The notes under the pieces were generated by a model. It was given only the letters and a program-made list of their open reading frames with translations. It had not been told where the DNA came from and made no database searches. This document shows, one piece after another, positions 41,499-51,356 of a stretch of 64,000 nt of DNA (position 1 is the first letter of the stretch; each line of letters starts with the position of its first letter). The position numbers were made by a program, and so were the translations under genes. This stretch comes from Candidatus Baltobacteraceae bacterium. Lineage in GTDB: Bacteria; Vulcanimicrobiota; Vulcanimicrobiia; Vulcanimicrobiales; Vulcanimicrobiaceae. The stretch lies in contig DASXGW010000013.1 in the NCBI GenBank assembly GCA_036488875.1, positions 355,281-419,280 of the forward strand, in the 5' to 3' direction.

Positions 41499-42083
41499 TT
41501 ACGCGGCAATCGAAAACTCGGTTCGAAAGATCGTGGCGACGTAGTCGTACATCTCCGGATCGACGCGCAATAGGCGGCGGCGCGTCGCGCGCGGCCACGG
41601 CGATGCGGGATCGTTGATCTCGACGTACGCGCGCACGCTTTCCGCGAAGTATTCGTCGACGCCGGTAGCGGCGTATGGCGTAACGAACGCCGGCGCATTG
41701 CCAAAGAGCGTGCGCACGCGCGGATCGACACCGGAACGGTACACGCCGCAACCGAGGGCGCAATCGAGTGCGTGCGCGAACTCGTGCGCGACGGTCATCG
41801 GACTGCGCGATCGCAGATACACGGTGCGTTCTTCGACGACGAATAATCCGGCCGGCGGACACGGCCACGCGTCGACGTCGATGCCGAGCCGCATGAGCGC
41901 ACCCGACGCGTGGGCGTACGATTCACCCCGCGTGAGAAGCACGACGCGAATGGCCGCATCGCGCGCGTAGGCCAGCGGACCCATACCAAAGCGAACGAGC
42001 GTCGCCACGGCATCGTCTTCGATCGGACGCGCGCTTTCGCGCGTAAAGAGTGAACGCGCCAGCTCTGCGGTTGGTTCGTGCAT
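41499..42083 (-). CDS. Putative zinc metallopeptidase (HEFAH), lethal-factor-like fold
   Basis: 194 residues, no signal. MTVAHEFAHALDCALG contains the HExxH zinc motif, and GVDEYFAESVRAYVE downstream gives a third acidic ligand. This is the arrangement in ATLF-like (anthrax lethal factor C-terminal-like) peptidases, seen in many small bacterial proteins. Substrate unknown. Converges with the asparaginase gene with only 8 bp between stops, and is divergent from the propeller lipoprotein. It may equally be a distant MtfA/SprT-type gluzincin. Confidence 0.55.
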   Translation of the reverse strand: MHEPTAELARSLFTRESARPIEDDAVATLVRFGMGPLAYARDAAIRVVLLTRGESYAHASGALMRLGIDVDAWPCPPAGLFVVEERTVYLRSRSPMTVAHEFAHALDCALGCGVYRSGVDPRVRTLFGNAPAFVTPYAATGVDEYFAESVRAYVEINDPASPWPRATRRRLLRVDPEMYDYVATIFRTEFSIAA

Positions 42084-42180
42084 GCCTGCATCGTCGCCGC
42101 CGGGCGTGACGCCGAGATGACCGCGATATTGCCGTTTTGCAAAAGGTCAGGTCGCAGCGGCTTGCGAACACCGGGCCTTC

Positions 42181-43380
42181 ATGCGTACGAGAAATCTATT
42201 TGCGGCAGCGGCACTTGCGTGTGCGACTGCTTGTACCGGCATGGGAGGCGGGCATGCGATCCCGCAGGCTCCCGATCAAGCAAGCGCGCTGTTCGGCGAC
42301 GCCGGCGGCACGGCTTCGGTCTTAAAGACTCTGAAGAAGCACGTGGCGATCGGTTCGACGGTCGATCCGGACAACGGCGACGTCAATCCCTACGGATTGA
42401 CGATCGTCGGAAGCACGCTCTACGTTTGCAACTTCAACAACTCGGCGAACGTTCAGGGCATGGGCACGACGATCGTTACGCTTTCCACGAAGCCCGGCTC
42501 GGCGCCGCAGCATTTTGCCGGCGACAGCTCGCTCCTGGGATGTTCCGCGTTGTCGGCCAGCAAGAAACAAAACGGTGTCTACAGCATCTACTCAACCGGA
42601 GCGCTGGCACCGGCGATCGACCAATATTGCGCCACGAGTAAGTGCGGCGGTGTTGGAAAGCAACTCAAATCGATCACCAACAAGCTCTCGCGTCCGTGGG
42701 GCGCGGCGTGGGCGGTCTCGAGCGGCGTCTACTTTTACGCATCGAAAGCGCTGTTTGTCAGCGACGCGACGACGGGATCCATTCTTCTCGCGGTTTCGTG
42801 CGCGGGAGGCGGCGGATGCACGGCGCCGATGACGCCCATCGTCACCGGCTTTAAAGTCAACCACGGACAGCCGGGCAGCATTCTCGGTCCCTCCGGCCTC
42901 GTATTCGATCCGAAGAACTGCGTGAAGATCGGCGCCAATCCGGCGTGCGGAACGCTCTATGTCGTCGACGGCGCCAATAACACCGTCGTCGCGATCCACA
43001 ACGTCATGAATCTGCGCAAGCCCAAGAGCATCACGGTCGGGAAGAGCGGAAAGACGTTCGGCGGTCCCGAGAAGTCGTGGGCCTCGTTAGTCTACTCCGG
43101 CAGTCCGCTCAAAGGTCCGATCAGCGCCGCGGAGTTCGCCAACGGCAACTTGGTCGTCGGCAACACGACCGAGCCGGCGGGCACGAACAGCCTGATCGAA
43201 ATCGCTAAGCCCGCGTGTTCGGCGGTGCCCTGCAAACCTTCAACCGTTTTGGATAAAGTCAACGTCGACAAAGGTGCGGCGGGCGCACTGTTCGGTCTCG
43301 CCGTCGGCGGTACCAAGAAGAGCCCGGTGCTGTACTTCAACGACGATAACACTAATACGGTAGATGCGCTGACGAAGTAA
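42181..43380 (+). CDS. Beta-propeller (NHL/SMP-30-like) lipoprotein
   Basis: 399 residues. Signal MRTRNLFAAAALACATAC, with Cys18 as the lipid site. The body shows repeated propeller strands: YGLTIVGSTLYVCNFN, WGAAWAVSSGVYFYASK, GLVFDPKNC, GTLYVVDGANNTVVAI, FANGNLVVGNTTE and LYFNDDNTNTVDAL. Eight or more cysteines may form disulfides. It probably binds a ligand or protein at the envelope; no enzymatic residues recognised. The last 29 bp overlap the convergent pbpC. Confidence 0.72.
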   Translation: MRTRNLFAAAALACATACTGMGGGHAIPQAPDQASALFGDAGGTASVLKTLKKHVAIGSTVDPDNGDVNPYGLTIVGSTLYVCNFNNSANVQGMGTTIVTLSTKPGSAPQHFAGDSSLLGCSALSASKKQNGVYSIYSTGALAPAIDQYCATSKCGGVGKQLKSITNKLSRPWGAAWAVSSGVYFYASKALFVSDATTGSILLAVSCAGGGGCTAPMTPIVTGFKVNHGQPGSILGPSGLVFDPKNCVKIGANPACGTLYVVDGANNTVVAIHNVMNLRKPKSITVGKSGKTFGGPEKSWASLVYSGSPLKGPISAAEFANGNLVVGNTTEPAGTNSLIEIAKPACSAVPCKPSTVLDKVNVDKGAAGALFGLAVGGTKKSPVLYFNDDNTNTVDALTK

Positions 43381-45589
43381 AACCGGGACGGTCGTCGCGC
43401 GGCGCCGGCACCACGTGAATGGTCACGGTGTCGGCCGAGCGTCCGTCGTAGGCGCGTACGGTCCACGTCCCTAATCGAACCGGAAGAAACGCCGTGCCGT
43501 TCGCATCCAATGCGAGCGGCACGCCGTTTGCCGACCAGAGTACGGCCCCGATCGACGGAGCGATCGCGCGCAGTGCGAGGCGCTGCTCGCGCGCCTGCAG
43601 CGGTGACGTTACGGCGTTGCGTTCGAACACGTCGCCGTCGTGCGGAAAAACGATGCGGACGCGGCGCGAAGCGATCTCGCGATGCTGCGCGAGCCAGGGA
43701 TCGTACTCGTGAGTCAAGGTCAACGGCACCGCGTGCCGCACGAACGCCACATCGCGCGGAAGCACCCACTCCTCGACGACGGCGCGGCAACCCGCCAGCG
43801 GCGCGTGGCCCGTCGTCGCACAGATTCTCACGCGCACGTACCCCGGCGGCGGCGGATACGGCGGCGGATCGCCGTTTTCGTGCAGGTGCAGCATGATGCG
43901 ATTCCACAGCGGTCCGGCACCGGTGACGCCGGAAACGCCGCGCATCGCCGAACCGTCGAAGTTTCCGACCCACACGCCAACGGTGTACTCACGCGAGAAC
44001 CCGACCGTCCACGTGTCGCGAAAGTCCGACGACGTTCCGGTTTTCACCGCCGCCCAGAACGGCATTTCGAGCACCGAATGAATGCCGAACGCTTTGACGC
44101 GCGCGTGCGGGTCGGCAAGCATGTTGCCGACGAGCGCCCACGTCGCCGCAGTGCCGACGGGGCGCGCCGGCGCGGCGTTCCCGGTGAGATGCAGCGGAAC
44201 GTACGAACCGCTCCGCGCCATCGTCGCGTAGGCCTGCACCAGTTCCCAGAGCGTCACCTCGCCGCTGCCTAACGTCAAGCCGAGTCCGTAATACGAAGCC
44301 GGGTGGTCGAGATGTTCGAAGTGCAGCGCGTGCAGCCGGTCGAGCAGCACGTCGACGCCGAGCGACGACAAGACGTGTACTGCGGGGACGTTGAGCGAGT
44401 TCGCCAGCGCGTAGCGAACGCGCACCGGGCCGCTGAACCGTCCGCTATAGTCGGCCGGCTGGTAGAGCTTGCCGCCCGGGATCGCGTACGTTGACGGCAC
44501 GTCGGGCAGAATCGTCGTGGAACGGATCGTTCCGTTTTCGAGCGCCGCCTCGTAGGTAAACGGTTTGAGCGACGAGCCCGGCTGGCGCAGTGCCTGCACG
44601 CCGTCGTTGCGTCCCAGAATTTCGTCGGAGAAGTAATCGGGAGATCCGACGTACGCGAGCACTGCACCGGTCGCATTGTCGACGACGAGCGCCGCGGCAT
44701 CGTTGACGTGATACGCGTCGAGCGCGCCGGCCACGTCGCGCGTCTGCGCCTGCACGAAGCGCTGCAGCGCGCGGTCGAGGGTCGTGCGCACGCGTCCGCT
44801 TCCCGGCGGCACTCGCGAGTAGAGATAGAAGAGCGCGTGCGCCGCGTCGGCAATTCCGGCGTCGTGGCGGCGCACGTGGAGCGTTTCGCCAAGCGCGCGC
44901 GACGCTTGCGCCGGCGAGATATCGCCGAGTGCGGCCATTCGGCCGAGCACGTAGTGCTGTCGCGCCCGCAGCGCCTTCCAGCCGGTGTCGGGTGATAGGC
45001 GGCCGGGGTCGTTGGGAATCGCGGCCAGCAGTGAGGCCTGGGCGACGTCGAGGTCGGATGCGGGCTCGCCGAAGTACGTGCGCGCCGCGGCCTCGACGCC
45101 GTAGAGATTGCCGCCCATCGGAACGCGGTTGACGTACGCTTCGAGGATTGCCGTCTTGCTCGAGCGGACCGCGATGCGTTCGGCGTCCACGATTTGCGCC
45201 AGCTTCCCCGACGGCTGGAGTAGACGTGCGAGCTGCATCGCGATCGTCGAGCCGCCGCTGCGCGGTTCGCCGTACACGATCAGCTCGCGCGCGGCGCGAA
45301 TCAGTGCCGGCACGTCGACCGCTCCGTGTCGATAGAAACGAGCGTCCTCGGCAGCGACGATGGCGTCCACGAATGCGGGCGAGACGCGCGAGAGCGGGAC
45401 GAAGACGGCGTGCGACGAGTCCGAAGCTAAAATCGTCCCCAGCGGTGCGCCGGTTCGATCGGTAAAGGTGACGGCATCGCGGCCTCGCGCAAGCGTCGAG
45501 ACGTCCACGCCCCAGAGATAGACGCCCAGGAGCGTCGCGGCCGCTGCGACGACCGCGATAAAAGGTACGACGCGCACAAAGAGTTTCAC
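43352..45589 (-). CDS. pbpC: Penicillin-binding protein 1C
   Basis: 745-residue bifunctional class A PBP. One N-terminal membrane helix; glycosyltransferase domain with catalytic Glu81 in EDARFYRHGAVD and GGSTIAMQLARLL; transpeptidase domain with SxxK at 339-342 (GSSLKPF), SLN at 398-400 and KTGTS at 516-520; and a C-terminal BiPBP_C beta domain (about 640-740). GTG start, facing a macroglobulin gene only 26 bp away. The E. coli pbpC/yfhM pair is the known parallel: the macroglobulin is thought to guard the cell while PBP1C repairs peptidoglycan after damage to the outer envelope. Confidence 0.95.
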   Translation of the reverse strand: MKLFVRVVPFIAVVAAAATLLGVYLWGVDVSTLARGRDAVTFTDRTGAPLGTILASDSSHAVFVPLSRVSPAFVDAIVAAEDARFYRHGAVDVPALIRAARELIVYGEPRSGGSTIAMQLARLLQPSGKLAQIVDAERIAVRSSKTAILEAYVNRVPMGGNLYGVEAAARTYFGEPASDLDVAQASLLAAIPNDPGRLSPDTGWKALRARQHYVLGRMAALGDISPAQASRALGETLHVRRHDAGIADAAHALFYLYSRVPPGSGRVRTTLDRALQRFVQAQTRDVAGALDAYHVNDAAALVVDNATGAVLAYVGSPDYFSDEILGRNDGVQALRQPGSSLKPFTYEAALENGTIRSTTILPDVPSTYAIPGGKLYQPADYSGRFSGPVRVRYALANSLNVPAVHVLSSLGVDVLLDRLHALHFEHLDHPASYYGLGLTLGSGEVTLWELVQAYATMARSGSYVPLHLTGNAAPARPVGTAATWALVGNMLADPHARVKAFGIHSVLEMPFWAAVKTGTSSDFRDTWTVGFSREYTVGVWVGNFDGSAMRGVSGVTGAGPLWNRIMLHLHENGDPPPYPPPPGYVRVRICATTGHAPLAGCRAVVEEWVLPRDVAFVRHAVPLTLTHEYDPWLAQHREIASRRVRIVFPHDGDVFERNAVTSPLQAREQRLALRAIAPSIGAVLWSANGVPLALDANGTAFLPVRLGTWTVRAYDGRSADTVTIHVVPAPRDDRPGFTSSAHLPY

Positions 45590-45616
45590 GTTGCTTGAGT
45601 TAATGTACGACGGCGG
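45589..45616. promoter_or_regulatory. 26-bp divergent start region, possible bidirectional -10
   Basis: Only 26 bp lie between the GTG starts of pbpC and the macroglobulin gene. In it TTAATGT (plus, 45600-45606) and TACATT (minus, 45607-45602) are overlapping AT-rich -10-like boxes facing away. Each would begin transcription within a few bases of its start codon, so both mRNAs would be leaderless. If not, promoters must lie inside the opposite coding sequences. Confidence 0.35.
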
Positions 45617-48600
45617 TGCGTAGATCGCTGTTTTTCGCCGTTACCCTGATCGCTGCTGCCGCAGCCGTGACGTCGTGCAATCAAAACGCGCCCACACCCA
45701 CAAAGCTGTCGCCCGTGGCACCGCTCGTAAAGCCGGTGCTGCCCACGTGGATCGCTTCGATTTCGCCGACCGGCAAGACGGAGTCGCTCGCGCAGGTCCG
45801 CGTTATCTTCGCCAAACCGGTTGCGAAGGTCGAAGCGCTGTCGGGGGCCGGTCCGGCCGACGTGCTGTCGCACTTCTCGCTCGATCCGCCGCTCAAAGGA
45901 AAGTTCTCGCTGCTCACGCCGCGCATGGTCGGCTTCGTCGCGGAGCAAGCCCTGCCGATCGGCACCCGCGTGGCGGTCAAGCTCTCCGCCGGCCTGCACG
46001 ATCTCGACGGCGACACGCTTGCCAACGACCTCGCGTGGACGTTCGAGACCGATCCGCTCGCGATGACCAACTTGCCGTCCCTCAAAGCCGCACAGGACGA
46101 AAGCGCGACGCCCGGGCCGGCCCCGACGTTACCCACGCTCAAGATTACGTCCAACGCCGCGGTCGACGCGTCCTCGCTCGCGGCGCATACGACGTTCCAA
46201 GGCGGCGGCGAGATGGTGCCGGCTACCGCCGTCCTCGAAGCGCAGCCTACGCCGTATCCCGCAAGCAACAGTGCGGAGCTCTTCGATCCGTCGCTCAACG
46301 ACTGGACGTACGACGTCAAGCCGCAGCGCGATTTGAAGACGAGCACCACCTACTCGCTGGTCATCGCTGCGGGTGTCGAGCCTGCCTACGGCAACGTTGC
46401 GTCGAGCAAACAGTTCAGCGGCGCTATTCACACGTACGACGCATTGGCGATCGTGCCGACGCCGAGCGCGAGTCCCGCGCCCGGCTCCGGATCCCGGTTT
46501 GCCGCCGGCGATCCGTCCATCGCGTTCAACAATCCGCTCGACGCAAAGTCGATCGCGGGAGCCGTGACCGTTTCGCCGGCGCCCGCGAACGTCAAATCGC
46601 TCGTCACACTTTCCGACGACGGCACGACGTTGTCGATCGATCCCTACGCTCTCGATCCCGACGCGACGTACGCTGCCACCCTCGGGCCCACGATCAAAGA
46701 CGTGTTCGGGCAAACGCTCGGTCAGGCGCGCACGATCACGATTCGCACCAGCGACTTCGGTCCGGGCGCGTGGGCGCCGAGCGGAGCCAACGTGATCGCG
46801 GCCGGCGCGCCGGTGCAGCTCAACTTCTACGCGACGAATCTTCCGCGCAACGCGTATCGCATGGCGACCGCGCGAGTTGCCGCCAACGACCTGATGACGA
46901 GTCTCGACGCGCTGCACTGGCTGCCCGCTCCGTCGGCGTGGCCCGAGCACACGCTCGCGGGTGCCAAACGCAACGCGCAGAGCGTCGTCCGCGTGTCGCT
47001 GCAGGCGCAGCTCGGGGGCCCGTACGGTGCGCTCGCCTATGGTTTCCGCACGGATTTGGATCCGGCCGACAGCAGCCCGGGACTGGTAGGTATCGCGCAG
47101 CTAACGAACATCGGCGTCTTCGCGCAGTGGTTCCCGCAGCGCGGTATCGTGATGACCCAGCACTTGAGCGACGGTTCCCCGGCTGCCGGCGTCAACGTGA
47201 CGCTCTATCGCTACGACAACTCGAACAACACGGTGCTCGGCACGTGCGCGCAGGGCACGACGGGCCAAAACGGTGAGGCCGATTTCTCCGGCGTCGACAT
47301 CGAACGCTGTTACGCCGGTGCCGACGCCAATCAAGCGCCGACGATGGGTGTGGTTGCTACCGAAGGCGGCGACGTTGCGACGTTGCAGACGCAGAGCTAT
47401 AGTGGCATCTACCGCTTCGACGTCAACGGCGGCTGGTCGTCGGGCGCGCCGCTCTCGCGCGGAACCGTGTTCCCGGATCGCGACATGTATCAGCCCGGCG
47501 AAACCGGCGAAATCACCGGCGTCGCCTATTACGTCAGCGGCGATCGCATCGTCGCGGATCGCAACGCGACGTACGCGCTCACCTTGCAGGATCCCAGTAA
47601 TAATAAGAGCTCGCTCGGATCGGTTAAGACCGACGCGTACGGGATTTTCTCGCTGCCGCTGATCTTCTCGAAGCAGCAGGCGTTGGGCTATTACACGGTC
47701 GACGCCAAAGGTGCGAGCGGAAACGACATCAACGGCGGATTTCGTGTTGCCGAGTTCAAGCCGCCGAACTTCAAGCTGACGTTGTCGCTGAGCGGAACGT
47801 CCGCGCAAGCCGGCAGCGAGGTGCGGGCAAACGCGAACGCCATGTATCTCTTCGGCGCCCCGCTGCAAGGCGGAAGCGCGCACGCGTACGTCACGCGCGA
47901 GCTGGCGTCGGTTCAACCGCAGGGATGGGACGCGTTCTTGTTCGGGCGTCAGTGGTTCTATCCCGAGCAGACGCCGTCGTTCGACACCGACGTGCTGCAG
48001 CGCGATCTGCCGCTCGACGCGCAGGGCAACGCGAGCTTGAGCGTCAGCGTGCCGGGCGATCTGCCGTTCCCGATGACGTACACCGTCGACATGGAAACCA
48101 CCGACGTCTCGAACCTATCGGTCTCCGACTCGAAGAGTTTTCTGGCGCTGCCGGGTGACGGCGTTATCGGTATCAGCTCCGACGTGGGCGGCGTGGCCGG
48201 AAAACCGATGCCGCTGCACGTGATCGTCACCGACGCCGGCGGCCATCCGATCGCCGGACGCGGCGTGCATCTCGTGTTGCAGAAGATGACGTACACGTCG
48301 GCGACCCAGGAAGTCGAAGGCGGTCAGAGCGCGCAGCAATCGATCGAGTATGCGGATGCCGGCAGCACCGACGTGACGTCGGCTCAGGCGCCGGTGGACG
48401 CTCAGTTGACGCCGCCCGACCCCGGACCTTATCGCGTCGTCGCAAACTTTGCGAGCGCTCAAGGTGATGCAACCTCGACCGATTATCAGATTTTTGCGTT
48501 CGGTCCGGGCGAAGCCGATTGGGGCTTGAGCGATGCCAACGCGGTCGCGGTGAAGCTCGACAAGAAGTCGTATGCGGTCGGCGACACCGCGACCGCGATG

Positions 48601-51249
48601 GTCGCTTCGCCGTATGCGAAGGCGGACGTCTACGTAAGCGTGGTGCGCGGCGACATGCTGTATCGCACGACAATGCGCGGCGCCGGCGGCGCCGCGCGCG
48701 TTTCGTTCAAGATCACGCCCCAGATGCTGCCCAACGCGGCGTTCGAAGCGGTCGTCGTTCGCCGGGGTCCCAGCGTCGCGTCGGCCAAGCCGGGCAGCGT
48801 CGACGGCCTGTCGCGCGTCGGCATGGCGAGCTTCGAAGTCAGCACGGCCGACCGGTATCTGAAGCTCGGCATCGTTCCCAAGTCCGCCAAGGTGCAGCCG
48901 GGCGGCTCGCAGCACGTCGATTTTGCCCTCACGCACAAAGACGGCAGCCCGGCGCGCGGCGAGGTCGTTGCGATGGTCGTCAACGACGCGATCTTACAGC
49001 TCTCGGGCTATCGCCCTCCGGACTTGGTGCAGACCGTCTTCGCCGATCAACCCGTCTCGACGATCTTCTCGGACAATCGCGAGGGCATCGTGCTGCAAAC
49101 GCAAACGCCGCCCCCCGAGAAAGGCTTCGGCTATGGCGGCGGATACTTGGCGGGCGCCGCGAGCACGCGCGTGCGGCAGCACTTCTTGCCGCTGGCATTC
49201 TATCGCGTGCTGCCGACCGACGCATCGGGCAAAGCCGGCGTCACGTTCTCGATGCCCGACGACCTCACGACGTGGCGCGTGATGGCGGTAGCGGTTGCCG
49301 ATGACGATGCGCACTTTGTTACGTCGGATACGACGTTCATCTCGGCGCTGCCGTTGATGACCAATCCGCTGCTGCCGCAGTTCGCGCGGCCCGGCGACAC
49401 GTTCGGACTCGGCGTCTCGGCGTCGAATCAAACCGGTAACGGCGGTGCGCTCGATTTAGTGCTGCAGCTCAGCGGTGCGTTGGCGTTTACGTCGGGCGAC
49501 CCGCACCGGATGCAAACGTCCGACCAAGCTTCGACCGGCACGCAGGCGTGGCGCTTCCCGGTACACGTGGGGACGCCGTCGCCGACGATGGTTGAAGCAA
49601 CGAGCCATTTGGGCTCGGCAAGCGATGCGTTCAAGGTTTCGTTCGGGGCGATCGATCGCGGCAGCACCGACGCGGTGATCGAGAGCAGCGCAACCGCGTC
49701 GCGTGTGTCGATTCCGATCGATTTGAACCGCGGCGGTTTCGTGCAGATTACACTGGCCAACTCCATCGTTCCGCAGTTCGTCGTTCCCAGCGAACGAATG
49801 ATGGACGCCGATCCGTATCCCTTCGCGGACGAGCTCGCCTCGCGATTGGAGGTTGCCGGCGCGCTGCAGGGATTACGCGGGCCGTACCGTCTGAATCTTT
49901 CGTTCGATCCGGCAGCGCAGATAGCGACCGTGCTTGCGAAACTGTACGCGCTGCAGCGCGACGACGGCGGCTTCGCGTATTGCGAGGGATCGAAGGCGAG
50001 CGATCCGTTTGCCACCGCCTACGCGTTGGAAGCCCTGGCCTTCGCCCAAGCGCACGGCGTTGCCGTCGATTCGGGTGTCGTCTCTCGCGCGCAGGCCTTC
50101 GTCGCCCAATCGCTGGCCAACCCGTCGCGCTATAAATGGTGCGACGACGCGCACTGTAAGGCACAGCTGCGATTCGAGGCGCTGTGGGCGCTGGCGGCAA
50201 GCGGACGCCGTCAGACCGACTTCCTCAACGATATCGTCGCGCAGCAGTCGACGTTCGATCCCGCGACCAAAATCCGGTTGGCGCGGTTCTTGCTGGCGAC
50301 GCCGGGGTGGCAGAGTCAGGGAGCCGCGCTCGCCGATCGTTTACAGCAAACGCTGTACGTCACCGGACGGTACTCCGCCGCTAACGTGTCGTCGCAGTGG
50401 GGATGGATGGGTTCGACCGTCGACGCACAGGCGCAGATGCTGCAGCTGCTGATCGAGCGTCACGCTCCGGTCGAACAGCTCGACGGTGCCGTGCGCCAAC
50501 TGGTCGCACAGCAATGCCGCTGCGGATGGCCGACGATCGACGACACCGCCTCGGCAACGATGGCGCTCGCCGCGTACGCTGCGACCGAGCATTTAGGGCC
50601 GGCATCGGCGATGGTGACGGCCGGCGGCGCGACCTTGGCATCGGCGCAGTTCAACGGCGTTGCGTCGTCGCAGAGCGTGACGATTGCGGCGAGCAAAGTC
50701 AAGGGCGGCGCTCTCGACGTCGCGGCGCAGGGCGGAACGATTCACTACATCGTGCTTTACTCGTATCCGGTTGCTGCGAACGCGCCGGGCGAGCTCGCGG
50801 CGTTCCGCGTGATCCGCACGGTCGCTCCACCGGGAGCGAGCAGCACGCCGGTAGCGACCATGGATTTGGCAGCCGTCGCGCCGGTCGACATCACTGCCGG
50901 CAACGTCTTCGACGTCGGCGTGCGCGTGATCGTCGATCATCCGGTCGACCGCCTATTGATCGAAGATCCGCTGCCGGCCGGTTTTGAAGCCGTCGATACG
51001 AGCTTCCGCACGACGTTAGCGACGCTCGTGCCGCAAAGCGACAGCTGGGAACTCGACACGCAGCAAATTTATCGCGACCGCGTGATGGGATTTGCGGAGC
51101 ACTTAGGTCCGGGCGTGTACGAGATGCACTATCTGGTGCGGTCGGTGACGCCGGGAACGTTCTTGTGGCCCGGCGCGAAGGCGTATCTGCGCGACGCGCC
51201 CGAACAGTTCGGCCGCAGCGCCTCAACGCAACTCCACATCACGCCTTAG
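45616..51249 (+). CDS. Alpha-2-macroglobulin family lipoprotein lacking the thioester motif
   Basis: 1877 residues, inner-membrane or periplasmic lipoprotein (lipobox AVTSC, mature CNQNAPTPT). N-terminal bacterial Ig/MG-like domains; macroglobulin domains with FPDRDMYQPGETGEITGVAYY (MG1-like), GRGVHLVLQKMTY, then the A2M core FSMPDDLTTWRVMAVAVADD, a TED-like helical toroid (about 1400-1680: LQRDDGGFAYCEGS, AYALEALAFAQ, RFEALWALAAS) and a C-terminal receptor-like domain. In YfhM-type relatives the TED begins with YPYGCxEQ holding the thioester Cys-Gln; here the same place is YPFADELASRL (Tyr1401), so Cys and Gln are gone. It should trap proteases sterically (like YfaS) rather than covalently. 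GTG start; divergent from pbpC. Confidence 0.9.
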   Translation: MRRSLFFAVTLIAAAAAVTSCNQNAPTPTKLSPVAPLVKPVLPTWIASISPTGKTESLAQVRVIFAKPVAKVEALSGAGPADVLSHFSLDPPLKGKFSLLTPRMVGFVAEQALPIGTRVAVKLSAGLHDLDGDTLANDLAWTFETDPLAMTNLPSLKAAQDESATPGPAPTLPTLKITSNAAVDASSLAAHTTFQGGGEMVPATAVLEAQPTPYPASNSAELFDPSLNDWTYDVKPQRDLKTSTTYSLVIAAGVEPAYGNVASSKQFSGAIHTYDALAIVPTPSASPAPGSGSRFAAGDPSIAFNNPLDAKSIAGAVTVSPAPANVKSLVTLSDDGTTLSIDPYALDPDATYAATLGPTIKDVFGQTLGQARTITIRTSDFGPGAWAPSGANVIAAGAPVQLNFYATNLPRNAYRMATARVAANDLMTSLDALHWLPAPSAWPEHTLAGAKRNAQSVVRVSLQAQLGGPYGALAYGFRTDLDPADSSPGLVGIAQLTNIGVFAQWFPQRGIVMTQHLSDGSPAAGVNVTLYRYDNSNNTVLGTCAQGTTGQNGEADFSGVDIERCYAGADANQAPTMGVVATEGGDVATLQTQSYSGIYRFDVNGGWSSGAPLSRGTVFPDRDMYQPGETGEITGVAYYVSGDRIVADRNATYALTLQDPSNNKSSLGSVKTDAYGIFSLPLIFSKQQALGYYTVDAKGASGNDINGGFRVAEFKPPNFKLTLSLSGTSAQAGSEVRANANAMYLFGAPLQGGSAHAYVTRELASVQPQGWDAFLFGRQWFYPEQTPSFDTDVLQRDLPLDAQGNASLSVSVPGDLPFPMTYTVDMETTDVSNLSVSDSKSFLALPGDGVIGISSDVGGVAGKPMPLHVIVTDAGGHPIAGRGVHLVLQKMTYTSATQEVEGGQSAQQSIEYADAGSTDVTSAQAPVDAQLTPPDPGPYRVVANFASAQGDATSTDYQIFAFGPGEADWGLSDANAVAVKLDKKSYAVGDTATAMVASPYAKADVYVSVVRGDMLYRTTMRGAGGAARVSFKITPQMLPNAAFEAVVVRRGPSVASAKPGSVDGLSRVGMASFEVSTADRYLKLGIVPKSAKVQPGGSQHVDFALTHKDGSPARGEVVAMVVNDAILQLSGYRPPDLVQTVFADQPVSTIFSDNREGIVLQTQTPPPEKGFGYGGGYLAGAASTRVRQHFLPLAFYRVLPTDASGKAGVTFSMPDDLTTWRVMAVAVADDDAHFVTSDTTFISALPLMTNPLLPQFARPGDTFGLGVSASNQTGNGGALDLVLQLSGALAFTSGDPHRMQTSDQASTGTQAWRFPVHVGTPSPTMVEATSHLGSASDAFKVSFGAIDRGSTDAVIESSATASRVSIPIDLNRGGFVQITLANSIVPQFVVPSERMMDADPYPFADELASRLEVAGALQGLRGPYRLNLSFDPAAQIATVLAKLYALQRDDGGFAYCEGSKASDPFATAYALEALAFAQAHGVAVDSGVVSRAQAFVAQSLANPSRYKWCDDAHCKAQLRFEALWALAASGRRQTDFLNDIVAQQSTFDPATKIRLARFLLATPGWQSQGAALADRLQQTLYVTGRYSAANVSSQWGWMGSTVDAQAQMLQLLIERHAPVEQLDGAVRQLVAQQCRCGWPTIDDTASATMALAAYAATEHLGPASAMVTAGGATLASAQFNGVASSQSVTIAASKVKGGALDVAAQGGTIHYIVLYSYPVAANAPGELAAFRVIRTVAPPGASSTPVATMDLAAVAPVDITAGNVFDVGVRVIVDHPVDRLLIEDPLPAGFEAVDTSFRTTLATLVPQSDSWELDTQQIYRDRVMGFAEHLGPGVYEMHYLVRSVTPGTFLWPGAKAYLRDAPEQFGRSASTQLHITP

Positions 51250-51284
51250 GGCCAAAATGTTAGCTGCGCTAGACCGCCGCATTG

Positions 51285-51337
51285 TCATCCTGAGCGTAGC
51301 GCCCGCAGGGCGCGGAGTCGAAGGGCAGGCGTATCCC
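51285..51337 (+). repeat. Palindromic repeat element, copy C
   Basis: TCATCCTGAGCGTAGCG then a 13-nt variable centre (CCCGCAGGGCGCG), then GGAGTCGAAGGGCAGGCG. Sits between the macroglobulin stop and a small membrane gene. Opposite in orientation to copy D (51606-51651); same family as copies A (6605) and B (13750). Confidence 0.85.
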
Positions 51338-51356
51338 ACGTCTAACGGCTGTTAAG

